Source: an uncultured Caryophanales bacterium (GTDB taxonomy: Bacteria; Bacillota_I; Bacilli_A; RF39; UBA660). From it: 41,401 nucleotides of DNA. Numbering within the stretch: the first letter of the stretch is position 1; the number at the start of each line of letters is the position of its first letter. The notes under the pieces are model-generated. The model saw nothing but the letters and a program-made list of their open reading frames with translations. It made no database searches and was not told the origin of the DNA. The DNA lies in NCBI GenBank assembly GCA_947168965.1, contig CAMVNW010000008.1:1-41401 (forward strand), written 5' to 3'. Both the position numbers and the translations under genes were made by a program. Below are positions 16,712 through 23,849 of the stretch, piece by piece.

Positions 16712-16869
16712 TTTTTTTAATTTCTTCTTTGATATATTTAATAAATTCATCTATAGGTAGTGATATAGTTTCTTCTAATTCATATTTTTTATAACTAATT
16801 AGACTATTATATCTTTCTTTATCGTCTATTATTATATTAATAGGATTTTTTCATTTCATTACTATTCAT
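16707..16869 (-). pseudogene. Small broken ORF (about 54 codons) with a homopolymer frameshift
   Basis: From ATG 16869 the frame reads MNSNEMKKSY then stops. Removing one A from the run of six A's near 16848 restores an open frame: NPINIIIDDKERYNSLISYK, then YELEETISLPIDEFIKYIKEEIKKR, ending at 16707 beside a terminator. The composition looks like real coding sequence and resembles small antitoxin-like or regulatory peptides, but no family is recognised. It could be a pseudogene, a sequencing slip in poly-A, or a product of transcriptional slippage. No clear ribosome-binding site is seen. Confidence 0.45.
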
Positions 16870-16920
16870 TTTTTTTAAATTGTATCGTTGAGGTAATAGA
16901 TAGTTTAGACAATAATAAAA

Positions 16921-16941
16921 CCGATGGCTATTCACCATCGT
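16921..16941 (-). terminator. Terminator overlapping the Schlafen-like gene stop
   Basis: CGATGG (16922-16927) / CCATCG (16935-16940) with a 7-base loop; on the minus strand a GGTTTTATT tail follows. Confidence 0.6.
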
Positions 16942-18145
16942 TTATTTTTAATTTATCAATATATCCTAGCATATAATATGATGTTCCAAACAATTGATTA
17001 AATAGATTTTCATCATTATATTTAATATTTCTTTTTTGAAGATCTTTTTTATCTATAGCATAAAAATCATTCATTGGAATTCTATTACTATTTATAATAA
17101 CATTGGAACCATATTTATTATTATGTTGTATATCAAATTGTTCAAATTTTTCATAAAGCTCATCATTTGAGTTACTTAGTATTTTTGGCTTAAACATTTT
17201 TAGCACAGTTAGTTTTTCATATTTTCTTGCTTCAATGAAGTTAGAACAAAATTTTTCATCAAAAATAGAAGCATAAACATCTTTAAAAAAACTATACATC
17301 ATTGAAACAACAGCTGAAGCTATCACGTTTGAATTGACACCATCAGTAGGTGCAGTAAATACAACTCTCCCTCTTACACTTCCATCTGGTAATATTTCCA
17401 TAAAATGATTAAGACCTGCTGGAACCAGTATATCAAAATGGTCATTTCCACATTTTGGATCACCTACGGTAATACAAATTGAATAACCAACTTTTGATAT
17501 ACTATATAATGTTTTTGCTTCTTTTAAAATATTTGATACTTTTTCATAATCTGCATTTAATAATTTATGGGTTATCTTTGAAACATCTCTAGATAAAACC
17601 GAAAAGCCAAAATCTAAATATCCACATAAATTGTTAATATTATCTTTAATAGGTTCTATATAAATCTTATTTTCTATTTTTTTTATATTATCTTTTCTCT
17701 TCTCTAGTATTCTATTAATAGTTGCACTGTCACTTACAGGATTTGAACTAGAGGAAATTCTTTCATAAATGATTCCAGAATTTGTTATATAAGGTGGATT
17801 CACGCCTTCATCTATTCTTATTACATATATTTTTATTCCATCTTTACTTAATCTTTTAATATCAAAAGATGGATTTGGATTAATAAGGTCTCTAAAAACA
17901 TTGTTGATTTTTTCTTCTGTCCATCTAGTGCACCCAGTAATTCTTTTGTCATCTTCTACACCAATAAGAATATATCCACCAAATGTATTTGAGAATGCGC
18001 ATATTTCCTTTGCTAATCCCTTAGTTGTGACCTCATCACTTTTAAATTCTACAAAAAAACTTTCATCTAAATTTGTATTATTTAAAAAATGTTCAACATC
18101 AGAGTATCTTAATTTTGATAATTCTTTATCGTTAATTAATATCAT
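16928..18145 (-). CDS. Schlafen/AlbA_2-domain protein (putative defence ATPase or RNA-binding protein)
   Basis: About 405 residues. The N-terminal AlbA_2 (Schlafen AAA_4) domain is clear: ESFFVEFKSDEVTTKGLAKE, ICAFSNTFGGYILIGVEDD, ITGCTRWTEEKI, then VIRIDEGVNPPYI and GIIYERISSSSNPV. The remaining ~250 residues are conserved-looking but unassigned (contains SVRGRVVFTAPTDGVNSNVI). Bacterial AlbA_2 proteins include transcription factors and anti-phage effectors. The track start at 18178 lies inside a repeated hairpin; ATG 18145 follows GGGAGG by five bases and is preferred. It is preceded by the conserved promoter-operator-hairpin module (18161-18245), so it is probably expressed alone under that control. 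Confidence 0.8.
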   Translation of the reverse strand: MILINDKELSKLRYSDVEHFLNNTNLDESFFVEFKSDEVTTKGLAKEICAFSNTFGGYILIGVEDDKRITGCTRWTEEKINNVFRDLINPNPSFDIKRLSKDGIKIYVIRIDEGVNPPYITNSGIIYERISSSSNPVSDSATINRILEKRKDNIKKIENKIYIEPIKDNINNLCGYLDFGFSVLSRDVSKITHKLLNADYEKVSNILKEAKTLYSISKVGYSICITVGDPKCGNDHFDILVPAGLNHFMEILPDGSVRGRVVFTAPTDGVNSNVIASAVVSMMYSFFKDVYASIFDEKFCSNFIEARKYEKLTVLKMFKPKILSNSNDELYEKFEQFDIQHNNKYGSNVIINSNRIPMNDFYAIDKKDLQKRNIKYNDENLFNQLFGTSYYMLGYIDKLKINDGE

Positions 18146-18160
18146 TTTTACCTCCCAACT

Positions 18161-18205
18161 AAAAAAACGCCAATACAAAAACTCCTTAAAGCCTGTACTA
18201 GCGCT
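18161..18205 (-). repeat. Repeated leader hairpin, copy A (upstream of the Schlafen-like gene)
   Basis: Minus strand: AGCGCTAGTAC pairs with GTATTGGCGTT (11 bp including G-U pairs) around a loop containing AAGGAG, followed by a seven-T run. It has the form of an intrinsic terminator lying between promoter and gene, i.e. an attenuator position. It is almost identical to the copy at 23202-23247. Confidence 0.9.
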
Positions 18206-18217
18206 TACTAATTAAAT

Positions 18218-18245
18218 AGTATCACAAATTGTCGAAATTTGTCTA
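18218..18245 (-). promoter_or_regulatory. Promoter with palindromic operator, copy A
   Basis: Minus strand: -35 TAGACA (18245-18240), 16-bp spacer, -10 GATACT (18223-18218) with an upstream TGT. A perfect 7-bp inverted repeat, ACAAATT-GTCGA-AATTTGT (18224-18242), fills the spacer and touches the -35. This is the classic position for a repressor or activator dimer site. Confidence 0.75.
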
Positions 18246-18254
18246 CTGATTATT

Positions 18255-19262
18255 TCAAATATTTAAATTTTCATCATATTTTATACCTAAGTTATTTCTT
18301 ATTTCATTTATTTTTTTAGATGCATATATTCTAGCATTATTAGCTCCATTTTCTAGTATTTCTAATAATTCTTTACTATATCTATATTTCTTATATTTTT
18401 CTTGTATTGGAAGAATAAATTCTTCTATTATATTTGCTAAATCATTTTTAAATTCTTTATAGTTTTTATCTTTATACATATCTTCTATTTCTTTTATACT
18501 TTTATTTGTAATTGCTGAATATATTGATATTAAATTAGATATTCCTGGTTTATTTATTTCATCGTAATATATTTTATTTTCACTATCTGTTTTTGATTTC
18601 ATTATTTTATTTTTTGTTATTTCTATATCATCTAGTATAAATATTATTCCTTTATCATCTATAGGTGATGATTTACTCATTTTTTCTAATGGATTTTGTA
18701 GGTTCATTATTCTAGCTCCTATTTCTGGTACATAGTACTCTGGTAGTTTAAATGTATTTTTATATCTTTTATTGAATCTCTCACCTATATCTCTAGTTAT
18801 TTCTATGTGTTGTATTTGATCATTACCAACTGGTACTATTTCAGCATCATATAGTAATATGTCTGCAGCCATTAATGTTGGATATATTAATAATCCTAAG
18901 TCTATTCCATTAGATCCTTGTTTTTGTTTTTTTGATTTATATTGAGTCATTCTAGATAGTTCTCCTACTCTACATTGGAAGGCTATTAAGAATCCTAGTT
19001 CTGTGTGTTCTAATACATCACTTTGTACAAAGAAGTTTGTTTTTTTAGGGTCTACTCCACATGCTAAATAGATTGCTGCTAAATCTAGTATTCTATCATG
19101 AATATTCTTTGGTTCTTGATATGTAGTTAATCCATGTAGGTCTGCTATAAATATATAAGAATTATATTTATCTTGTAATTTAACAAAGTTTTTAATTGCA
19201 CCTAAATAATTTCCTAAAGTAAAATTTCCTGTAGGTTGTATACCTGTAATCATTGTTTTCAT
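18255..19262 (-). CDS. trpS: Tryptophanyl-tRNA synthetase
   Basis: A 335-residue class Ic synthetase that charges tRNA-Trp. It has TGIQPTGNFTLGNYLGAIKN with the HIGH-equivalent TLGN (15-18), SDVLEHTELGFL, PVGNDQIQHIEITRDIGERFN (about 144-164) and KMSKS (194-198). Length is normal. AAAGGA lies upstream of the ATG. A T-box leader with a UGG specifier precedes it (19341-19575). It ends at TGA 18257-18255, directly before copy A of the defence promoter module. Confidence 0.97.
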   Translation of the reverse strand: MKTMITGIQPTGNFTLGNYLGAIKNFVKLQDKYNSYIFIADLHGLTTYQEPKNIHDRILDLAAIYLACGVDPKKTNFFVQSDVLEHTELGFLIAFQCRVGELSRMTQYKSKKQKQGSNGIDLGLLIYPTLMAADILLYDAEIVPVGNDQIQHIEITRDIGERFNKRYKNTFKLPEYYVPEIGARIMNLQNPLEKMSKSSPIDDKGIIFILDDIEITKNKIMKSKTDSENKIYYDEINKPGISNLISIYSAITNKSIKEIEDMYKDKNYKEFKNDLANIIEEFILPIQEKYKKYRYSKELLEILENGANNARIYASKKINEIRNNLGIKYDENLNI

Positions 19263-19340
19263 ATAATCATTCCTTTCTTTTTATTTTAATTTAAACAACA
19301 CCATCGCTTTCTTAATATAATCATATTATACCTCCTATCA

Positions 19341-19575
19341 AAAAAAGTACCCATGCCCAAAAATAGGACAAGAGTACTTGTTATGCCACCTATTCATATG
19401 CTATCACATACGTTCTTTATTAACGGTAAGAAACTCCGTATTCCTCTACTATTATTTCGAAGAATCTCTCATTAGTCCATTCATTAGTTATTCATTATGT
19501 CTTTCCATCAACCAGACACTTTCTATAAACTTCAAACTAATTACTTCTCTAAATCGCTGATTTGTTTAAATATAT
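19341..19575 (-). promoter_or_regulatory. T-box riboswitch (tRNA-Trp) controlling trpS
   Basis: Minus strand: Stem I with GTGTCTGGTTGATGG/AAAGACA distal part, then GAA-TGG-AC in the specifier loop (TGG at 19479-19477 = Trp codon). The T-box bulge is a variant AATAGGTGGCATAACAAG (19394-19377). The terminator pairs AAGTAC with GTACTT and GTCC with GGGC and ends in a T-run at 19341. The T-box core is AGGTGGCA rather than AGGGTGGCA. Confidence 0.9.
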
Positions 19576-19579
19576 TTGT

Positions 19580-19608
19580 ATTATATACTAATATTTTTAA
19601 AAGGTCAA
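19580..19608 (-). promoter_or_regulatory. Sigma-A promoter of the trpS T-box transcript
   Basis: Minus strand: TTGACC (19608-19603), 17-bp spacer, TATAAT (19585-19580). It lies four bases beyond the stop of the upstream NERD gene. Confidence 0.85.
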
Positions 19609-19611
19609 ATT

Positions 19612-20619
19612 TTATTCATTAATAATACTTATTATTTTTTCTCCATGTGTTTTAATTTTAATATCAGGTAATATATTAGAATTTGTTAATTCTTCAATTG
19701 TTTTAGGTTTAACTTCAACCAATTTATCAAGTTCTTCATTTGTAAATACATAATAAGCTGGTATATTCATTTCACTTGATCTTTTGGTTCTAAAATCTAT
19801 TAATCTATCTTTTAGATTATCATTTGTTTGAATATTATTGCAAAACTTATTTTTATAATATTCATAATAATTAATATTTTCTTTTATTGAAAGTTCTAAA
19901 TATGCTTTTGCTCTTTCTTCCATAGTTTTTCGAGAGTCAAAATAATCAACTTCTTTATTTCTATGTTCTATATCATATTCAATTTGTCTTATTAATGAGT
20001 CTGCTCTTAATATTTTATATTTTATATTTTTAGGAGCTTTACTAGTGTTTAAAATAGTATCTTGATTAGCTGTTACTACTAAAACTCTTCTATAGTTTTC
20101 AAAGTTTTTTGTACCAAAAATTTTACTAAACAAAGATACATTACTATTCCATATTTTTTTCATAACTTCTCTTTGAGCTTCTACTTGTCTTAATGGAGAT
20201 GGCATTCCTTTTTTTATCTTTTTTCCATTAATAGTGTATTCTCTAATAAAGTCTCCTTTTTCATCAACTGTTATATTACCTACTAAGTTTTTACATTCAA
20301 CATAATAGATAAAAACAGGAGTAATAATAACATAATCAATTTGAGCTGTTAAATCTTCATATTTTACTTTTACATCTCTTAATACGTACATTCCAATATT
20401 AGATTTTTTTAATTGATATGCTATTTCATTTTCACCTTCAAAACCCTTTTTTATAAAATACATTGCACTCATTAATTCTTCATTATTTGGATATTCTTCA
20501 TTTAATCTTTTTAATGCATCATATCTATCTTGTAAATCACTATTTTCTTTATAAAAAATTGTATCTTTAAATCCAAATGCTGTTCTTGCTGAATCTATTA
20601 CATCGCCAATTATACCCAT
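19612..20619 (-). CDS. NERD-domain protein with C-terminal HRDC-like domain
   Basis: A 335-residue cytosolic protein. The NERD domain spans about 60-200: GFEGENEIAYQLKKSNIG, QIDYVIITPVFIYYVECKN (Asp...Glu-x-Lys core) and SPLRQVEAQREVMKKI. A helical middle follows. Residues about 280-333 look like an HRDC domain: RTKRSSEMNIPAYYVFTNEELDKLVEVKPKTIEEL and ILPDIKIKTHGEKIISIINE. The HRDC fold binds nucleic acid, as in RecQ and RNase D. Together they suggest a DNA-processing nuclease of unknown target. AATAGGTGATAGT precedes the start. It is the second NERD protein in the window. Confidence 0.85.
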   Translation of the reverse strand: MGIIGDVIDSARTAFGFKDTIFYKENSDLQDRYDALKRLNEEYPNNEELMSAMYFIKKGFEGENEIAYQLKKSNIGMYVLRDVKVKYEDLTAQIDYVIITPVFIYYVECKNLVGNITVDEKGDFIREYTINGKKIKKGMPSPLRQVEAQREVMKKIWNSNVSLFSKIFGTKNFENYRRVLVVTANQDTILNTSKAPKNIKYKILRADSLIRQIEYDIEHRNKEVDYFDSRKTMEERAKAYLELSIKENINYYEYYKNKFCNNIQTNDNLKDRLIDFRTKRSSEMNIPAYYVFTNEELDKLVEVKPKTIEELTNSNILPDIKIKTHGEKIISIINE

Positions 20620-20738
20620 ACTATCACCTATTATTAATTATATCAAAAACAATATAAAACAAAAAGAGATTTTGTATTTCTTAGTTATACCATTTGTATT
20701 TAAGTGTAAATGTTTTTCCCATTTTAATATACATTTTT

Positions 20739-21644
20739 TTAAATATATTCTAATAGTATTTCTCCAAAGATGGAAATATGAAATCTATCAATATTCAAAT
20801 TATTAGAAGTGCCTAATGTAGTTAAATAATCAAAGTTTAGTATTCCTAATGATTCTAATTTAATGAATGATCTAATGATATATGCCCAATCCATGGAAGT
20901 TTCATTTTTTTCGTTAATTGTTTCAAATAACAATGGCAGGCCCATTTCTTGAACTTCTAAATTGAATGTTTTTATAAAATCTTTCCAAAAAATCGTTTTA
21001 TCTTCTATTCTGAGATTTCTGTCATGATATTCAGGCATCATGAGCTTCTCTAATTTTTTTATTTTACCTTTTTTATTTTCTTCTCGTATCTGTTCGTTTT
21101 TTAACTCTTGCATTTTATTTTCTTCTCTTATCTTTTTATTATTTTCTTCAATTATTTCTTGTTTTTTTATATTTTGATAATAATAATCTCTTAATCCATT
21201 CTTACGGTATTCTTTTATCATTTGTAGTGTGATTAAATCATTTTTATTTAATTGAGATATAATTTCACATATTTCTTCTTTAGGATTTTTTTCATTTTCA
21301 TCCATTATCATGTCAACTAAAACGCTAATGTAAATATCGACCGTTTCAGGTATACAATTTATTAATATATTGTTTAAGTTTTTTGCAAAAACATACCTGT
21401 CATGTTCATTTAATTTATCAATTTTATACTTAAACTTTTCAATTGTAATTTTTTTTAGATATAATTTTTTTTCTAATCTTTTGAGTCTTTTTAAAATATC
21501 ATCAGGCCTCATTAATCCTAAAACTCGATTAATAACATAATTTATTAAAGGAACTGTAGCAAGAGGAGGAAAGAACAATGAGCCTGTGCCTGCTAACGCA
21601 TCTACTCCATCTATAATTATTTCTTTTGTATTTATTGTACTCAT
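20739..21644 (-). CDS. Unrecognised protein with N-terminal hydrophobic segment and coiled coil, downstream of KAP NTPase
   Basis: A 301-residue protein with no family recognised. Residues 14-45 (ALAGTGSLFFPPLATVPLIN then YVINRVLGL) are hydrophobic and could insert in a membrane. Residues 50-140 are helical. About 155-205 is a highly charged coiled coil rich in EEN/KKI repeats. The C-terminal ~90 residues end HISIFGEILLEYI, a small globular domain somewhat like the end of DUF4393-type proteins (weak). AAGGTGATGAA precedes the ATG. It is the next gene after the KAP NTPase (153-nt gap, no obvious terminator), so the two may be a sensor/effector pair. That is inference. Confidence 0.55.
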   Translation of the reverse strand: MSTINTKEIIIDGVDALAGTGSLFFPPLATVPLINYVINRVLGLMRPDDILKRLKRLEKKLYLKKITIEKFKYKIDKLNEHDRYVFAKNLNNILINCIPETVDIYISVLVDMIMDENEKNPKEEICEIISQLNKNDLITLQMIKEYRKNGLRDYYYQNIKKQEIIEENNKKIREENKMQELKNEQIREENKKGKIKKLEKLMMPEYHDRNLRIEDKTIFWKDFIKTFNLEVQEMGLPLLFETINEKNETSMDWAYIIRSFIKLESLGILNFDYLTTLGTSNNLNIDRFHISIFGEILLEYI

Positions 21645-21797
21645 TTCATCACCTTCTTTATTTATTCATTTCTGCTTTGGAAATAATACTACATATGTAT
21701 AGGATTTATCATATTGATAGTTTAGAACATTTATATCCATCCATTAATGATATTTTATTATTATAATCAGTTAAATTATTATTCTAAAATATTAATT

Positions 21798-23093
21798 TTA
21801 GTTATTTTCTTCTATTTGAATTCTATTTCCTATGAATGTTAGTGCTTCATTTATAGGGTATACATAAGCATTTTTTTCTTTATTAAATATTTCATGATAC
21901 ATTTCAAGAATTTTTTCAATAATTTTGTTTGGTTCAACGTTAAGTTGTTTACTTAATTTTTCTTTATAGCTTATATTTTTTTCCATTATTCTATTTGTTA
22001 TTTGTTCTACAAATTCATCATCTCTTCCTGTCATATAATTTTTAAATTCATCAATATTTATTATTTTTAGCACTATCCCAATTACTAAGAAATATTTTGA
22101 ATAAAACATCCATTTCATTTTATCAAAGCAATCTTCTTGAATAATATATTTATAGCACAAATTATACATTGAAACAAAGCGATTACACTGTCTTAAACCA
22201 AGATCATAATAATCAATTAAAAAGAAATTAACGTATGATACGAAATCTTCTTCATCATAAAAATCACAATATATTTCCAAGTATTTATTTCTTTTTTCTA
22301 GATTTATAGAAATTACTGCATCATACATTTTATTTAAATAACCATATCCATCAAAATCATAGCCATAAAATTTTCTTACACAGTTTGATAATTGTTTGTT
22401 ATCAGTAGAAACAATTATTGTTATCTTATTATTATTATAAAAATGTTTTATTGTTTCTAAGATTTTAACAGCGTAATCTGGTTTACATCTATCTAATTCG
22501 TCAATAATTAATAATAATCTTCCATCTTCTTTTATTAAATCATTGAAAATATTATCTAAACATGTTTTTTTTTCTTCATATGTGATTACATTTTTTGCAA
22601 ATGCATCAATGTCTTTTATATTATCTAAGGTATCTTTCGTTATAAAGTCAAGACTACCTTTATTTATTATATTTTTCATAATATCTTCTACTATTTTTCT
22701 GAAATTCTGATTTTTTAAATTTAATTTATTTTTAAATTGTGGAAATTGATTTAGTATATTAAAAATTAGAGATTCTATAATATTATCATGGTCATCATTT
22801 GCCCAAGCATTATAATAAACTGGAATATATTTTTCCTTTAGTTTTTCCAGAATTCTATTATCCGTTTCTTTAAAAAATTCATGGCAATCATTTTCTAAAA
22901 CATACTGTAGTTGCTTTACAAAAAAAGTTTTTCCACTTCCCCATTTTCCATCCAAAGAAATAATATAATTTTCATCAATTGCATTCAAATATTTAGCTAA
23001 ATTTATTATATCTTTTTTCCTATTTAAAGAATCATTTTCAAGTGTATATCTTATATTATTCTTATCCTCTGGATTCAATTCAAATTTTTTCAT
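21798..23093 (-). CDS. KAP-family P-loop NTPase
   Basis: About 431 residues. The Walker A motif is GKWGSGKT (about 49-56). VYYNAWANDDHDNIIESLIF is the KAP-specific block after it. Walker B is LLLIIDELDRCKPDYAVKILETIKHFY (about 194-220), followed by ITIIVSTDNKQLSNCV (sensor 1). This is a STAND-like NTPase of the KAP group, which includes the phage-exclusion protein PifA and membrane-linked KAP proteins. There are no transmembrane segments in this copy. The frame extends to 23135, but ATG 23093 is chosen because AAAGGA lies upstream and the extra residues fall in a hairpin. Two consecutive terminator-like hairpins and a palindromic promoter precede it. Confidence 0.85.
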   Translation of the reverse strand: MKKFELNPEDKNNIRYTLENDSLNRKKDIINLAKYLNAIDENYIISLDGKWGSGKTFFVKQLQYVLENDCHEFFKETDNRILEKLKEKYIPVYYNAWANDDHDNIIESLIFNILNQFPQFKNKLNLKNQNFRKIVEDIMKNIINKGSLDFITKDTLDNIKDIDAFAKNVITYEEKKTCLDNIFNDLIKEDGRLLLIIDELDRCKPDYAVKILETIKHFYNNNKITIIVSTDNKQLSNCVRKFYGYDFDGYGYLNKMYDAVISINLEKRNKYLEIYCDFYDEEDFVSYVNFFLIDYYDLGLRQCNRFVSMYNLCYKYIIQEDCFDKMKWMFYSKYFLVIGIVLKIINIDEFKNYMTGRDDEFVEQITNRIMEKNISYKEKLSKQLNVEPNKIIEKILEMYHEIFNKEKNAYVYPINEALTFIGNRIQIEENN

Positions 23094-23114
23094 AATACCA
23101 CTTCCTTTACTTCT

Positions 23115-23163
23115 TAAAAGCATCAATACAAACACTTATAATAAAATTGTACTTGTGCTTTTT
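23115..23163 (-). repeat. Diverged leader hairpin, copy D (next to the KAP start)
   Basis: Minus strand: AGCACAAGTAC pairs with GTATTGATGCT (9 of 11 pairs) around an AT-rich loop, then TTTT. It keeps the AGTAC/GTATTG arms of copies A-C but is otherwise changed. The leader after it (AGTAAAGGAAGTGGT, 23111-23097) is identical to that after copy C. A TATAAT at 23178-23173 may give it its own promoter. Confidence 0.65.
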
Positions 23164-23201
23164 CTTAATTGAATTATATCATACGTTTATCTCAAAAGTT
23201 T

Positions 23202-23247
23202 AAAAAAACGCCAATACAAAAACTCTTTCAAGCCTGTACTAGCGCTT
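23202..23247 (-). repeat. Repeated leader hairpin, copy B (upstream of KAP)
   Basis: The same arms as copy A (AGCGCTAGTAC / GTATTGGCGTT, seven-T run). It differs from A only at two loop positions (CTTTCAAG versus CTCCTTAAAG region). Confidence 0.9.
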
Positions 23248-23258
23248 ACTAACTAAAT

Positions 23259-23286
23259 ATTATCACAAATTGTCGAAATTTGTCTA
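23259..23286 (-). promoter_or_regulatory. Promoter with palindromic operator, copy B
   Basis: Minus strand: TAGACA (23286-23281), 16-bp spacer, GATAAT (23264-23259). The palindrome ACAAATT-GTCGA-AATTTGT is at 23265-23283. It is identical to copy A in the palindrome and -35. Confidence 0.78.
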
Positions 23287-23312
23287 CTAATAATTTCAAA
23301 AAATTAATTTTC

Positions 23313-23801
23313 TTATCTTGTTTTCTCCAATACTTTTTCTAATGCTTTTATATTACTTTTTCTAAATTTATCTTCTTTAATTAATTCATTAATTTCATCT
23401 ATACTCATCCAGTATAAACTATCTACTTCTTCCTCTTGAATTGTTAGTTTATCAATATCAATTTCTTTATTACAATAATATATACTTACATATCCATACT
23501 TACCTTTTACTATATCTATTTCTTTTATTTCATTTTCTTTTAGTGTTAATCCTAATTCTTCTTGAGCTTCTTTTATAACTGTTTTTAATGCAGTATCACC
23601 ATATGTTACATGTCCACCAGTTGTTGCGTATTCACTTTCTCTATTAACTGAAGTTTTTTGTATTAAGAATTTATTATTATTTTCTATAAATAATAGTATA
23701 ATCATGAAATATTTTCCTTCTGGTAGTTCTTTTTTCTTATCTCTTTCTATACTTTCATTTAACATATTTTTATTTTCATCGAATAATTGTAATAGTTCCA
23801 T
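23313..23801 (-). CDS. NUDIX hydrolase
   Basis: A 162-residue NUDIX pyrophosphohydrolase acting on a nucleoside-diphosphate-linked substrate. The NUDIX box spans 62-85: GGHVTYGDTALKTVI then KEAQEELGL, with Asp for the first Glu and Lys for the Arg of the consensus, still compatible with metal binding. An N-terminal strand (FMIILLFIENNNKFLIQK) is typical. AGGAGG lies upstream. The specific substrate is not predictable. It ends just before copy B of the defence module. Confidence 0.9.
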   Translation of the reverse strand: MELLQLFDENKNMLNESIERDKKKELPEGKYFMIILLFIENNNKFLIQKTSVNRESEYATTGGHVTYGDTALKTVIKEAQEELGLTLKENEIKEIDIVKGKYGYVSIYYCNKEIDIDKLTIQEEEVDSLYWMSIDEINELIKEDKFRKSNIKALEKVLEKTR

Positions 23802-23826
23802 AGTTACCTCCTGATTTAATTATATC

Positions 23827-23849
23827 AAAAAATCCCAAAAATTGGGATT
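23827..23849 (-). terminator. Terminator after the second DUF3298-like gene
   Basis: AATCCCAA / TTGGGATT arms overlapping the stop, then TTTTTT on the minus strand. Confidence 0.8.
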
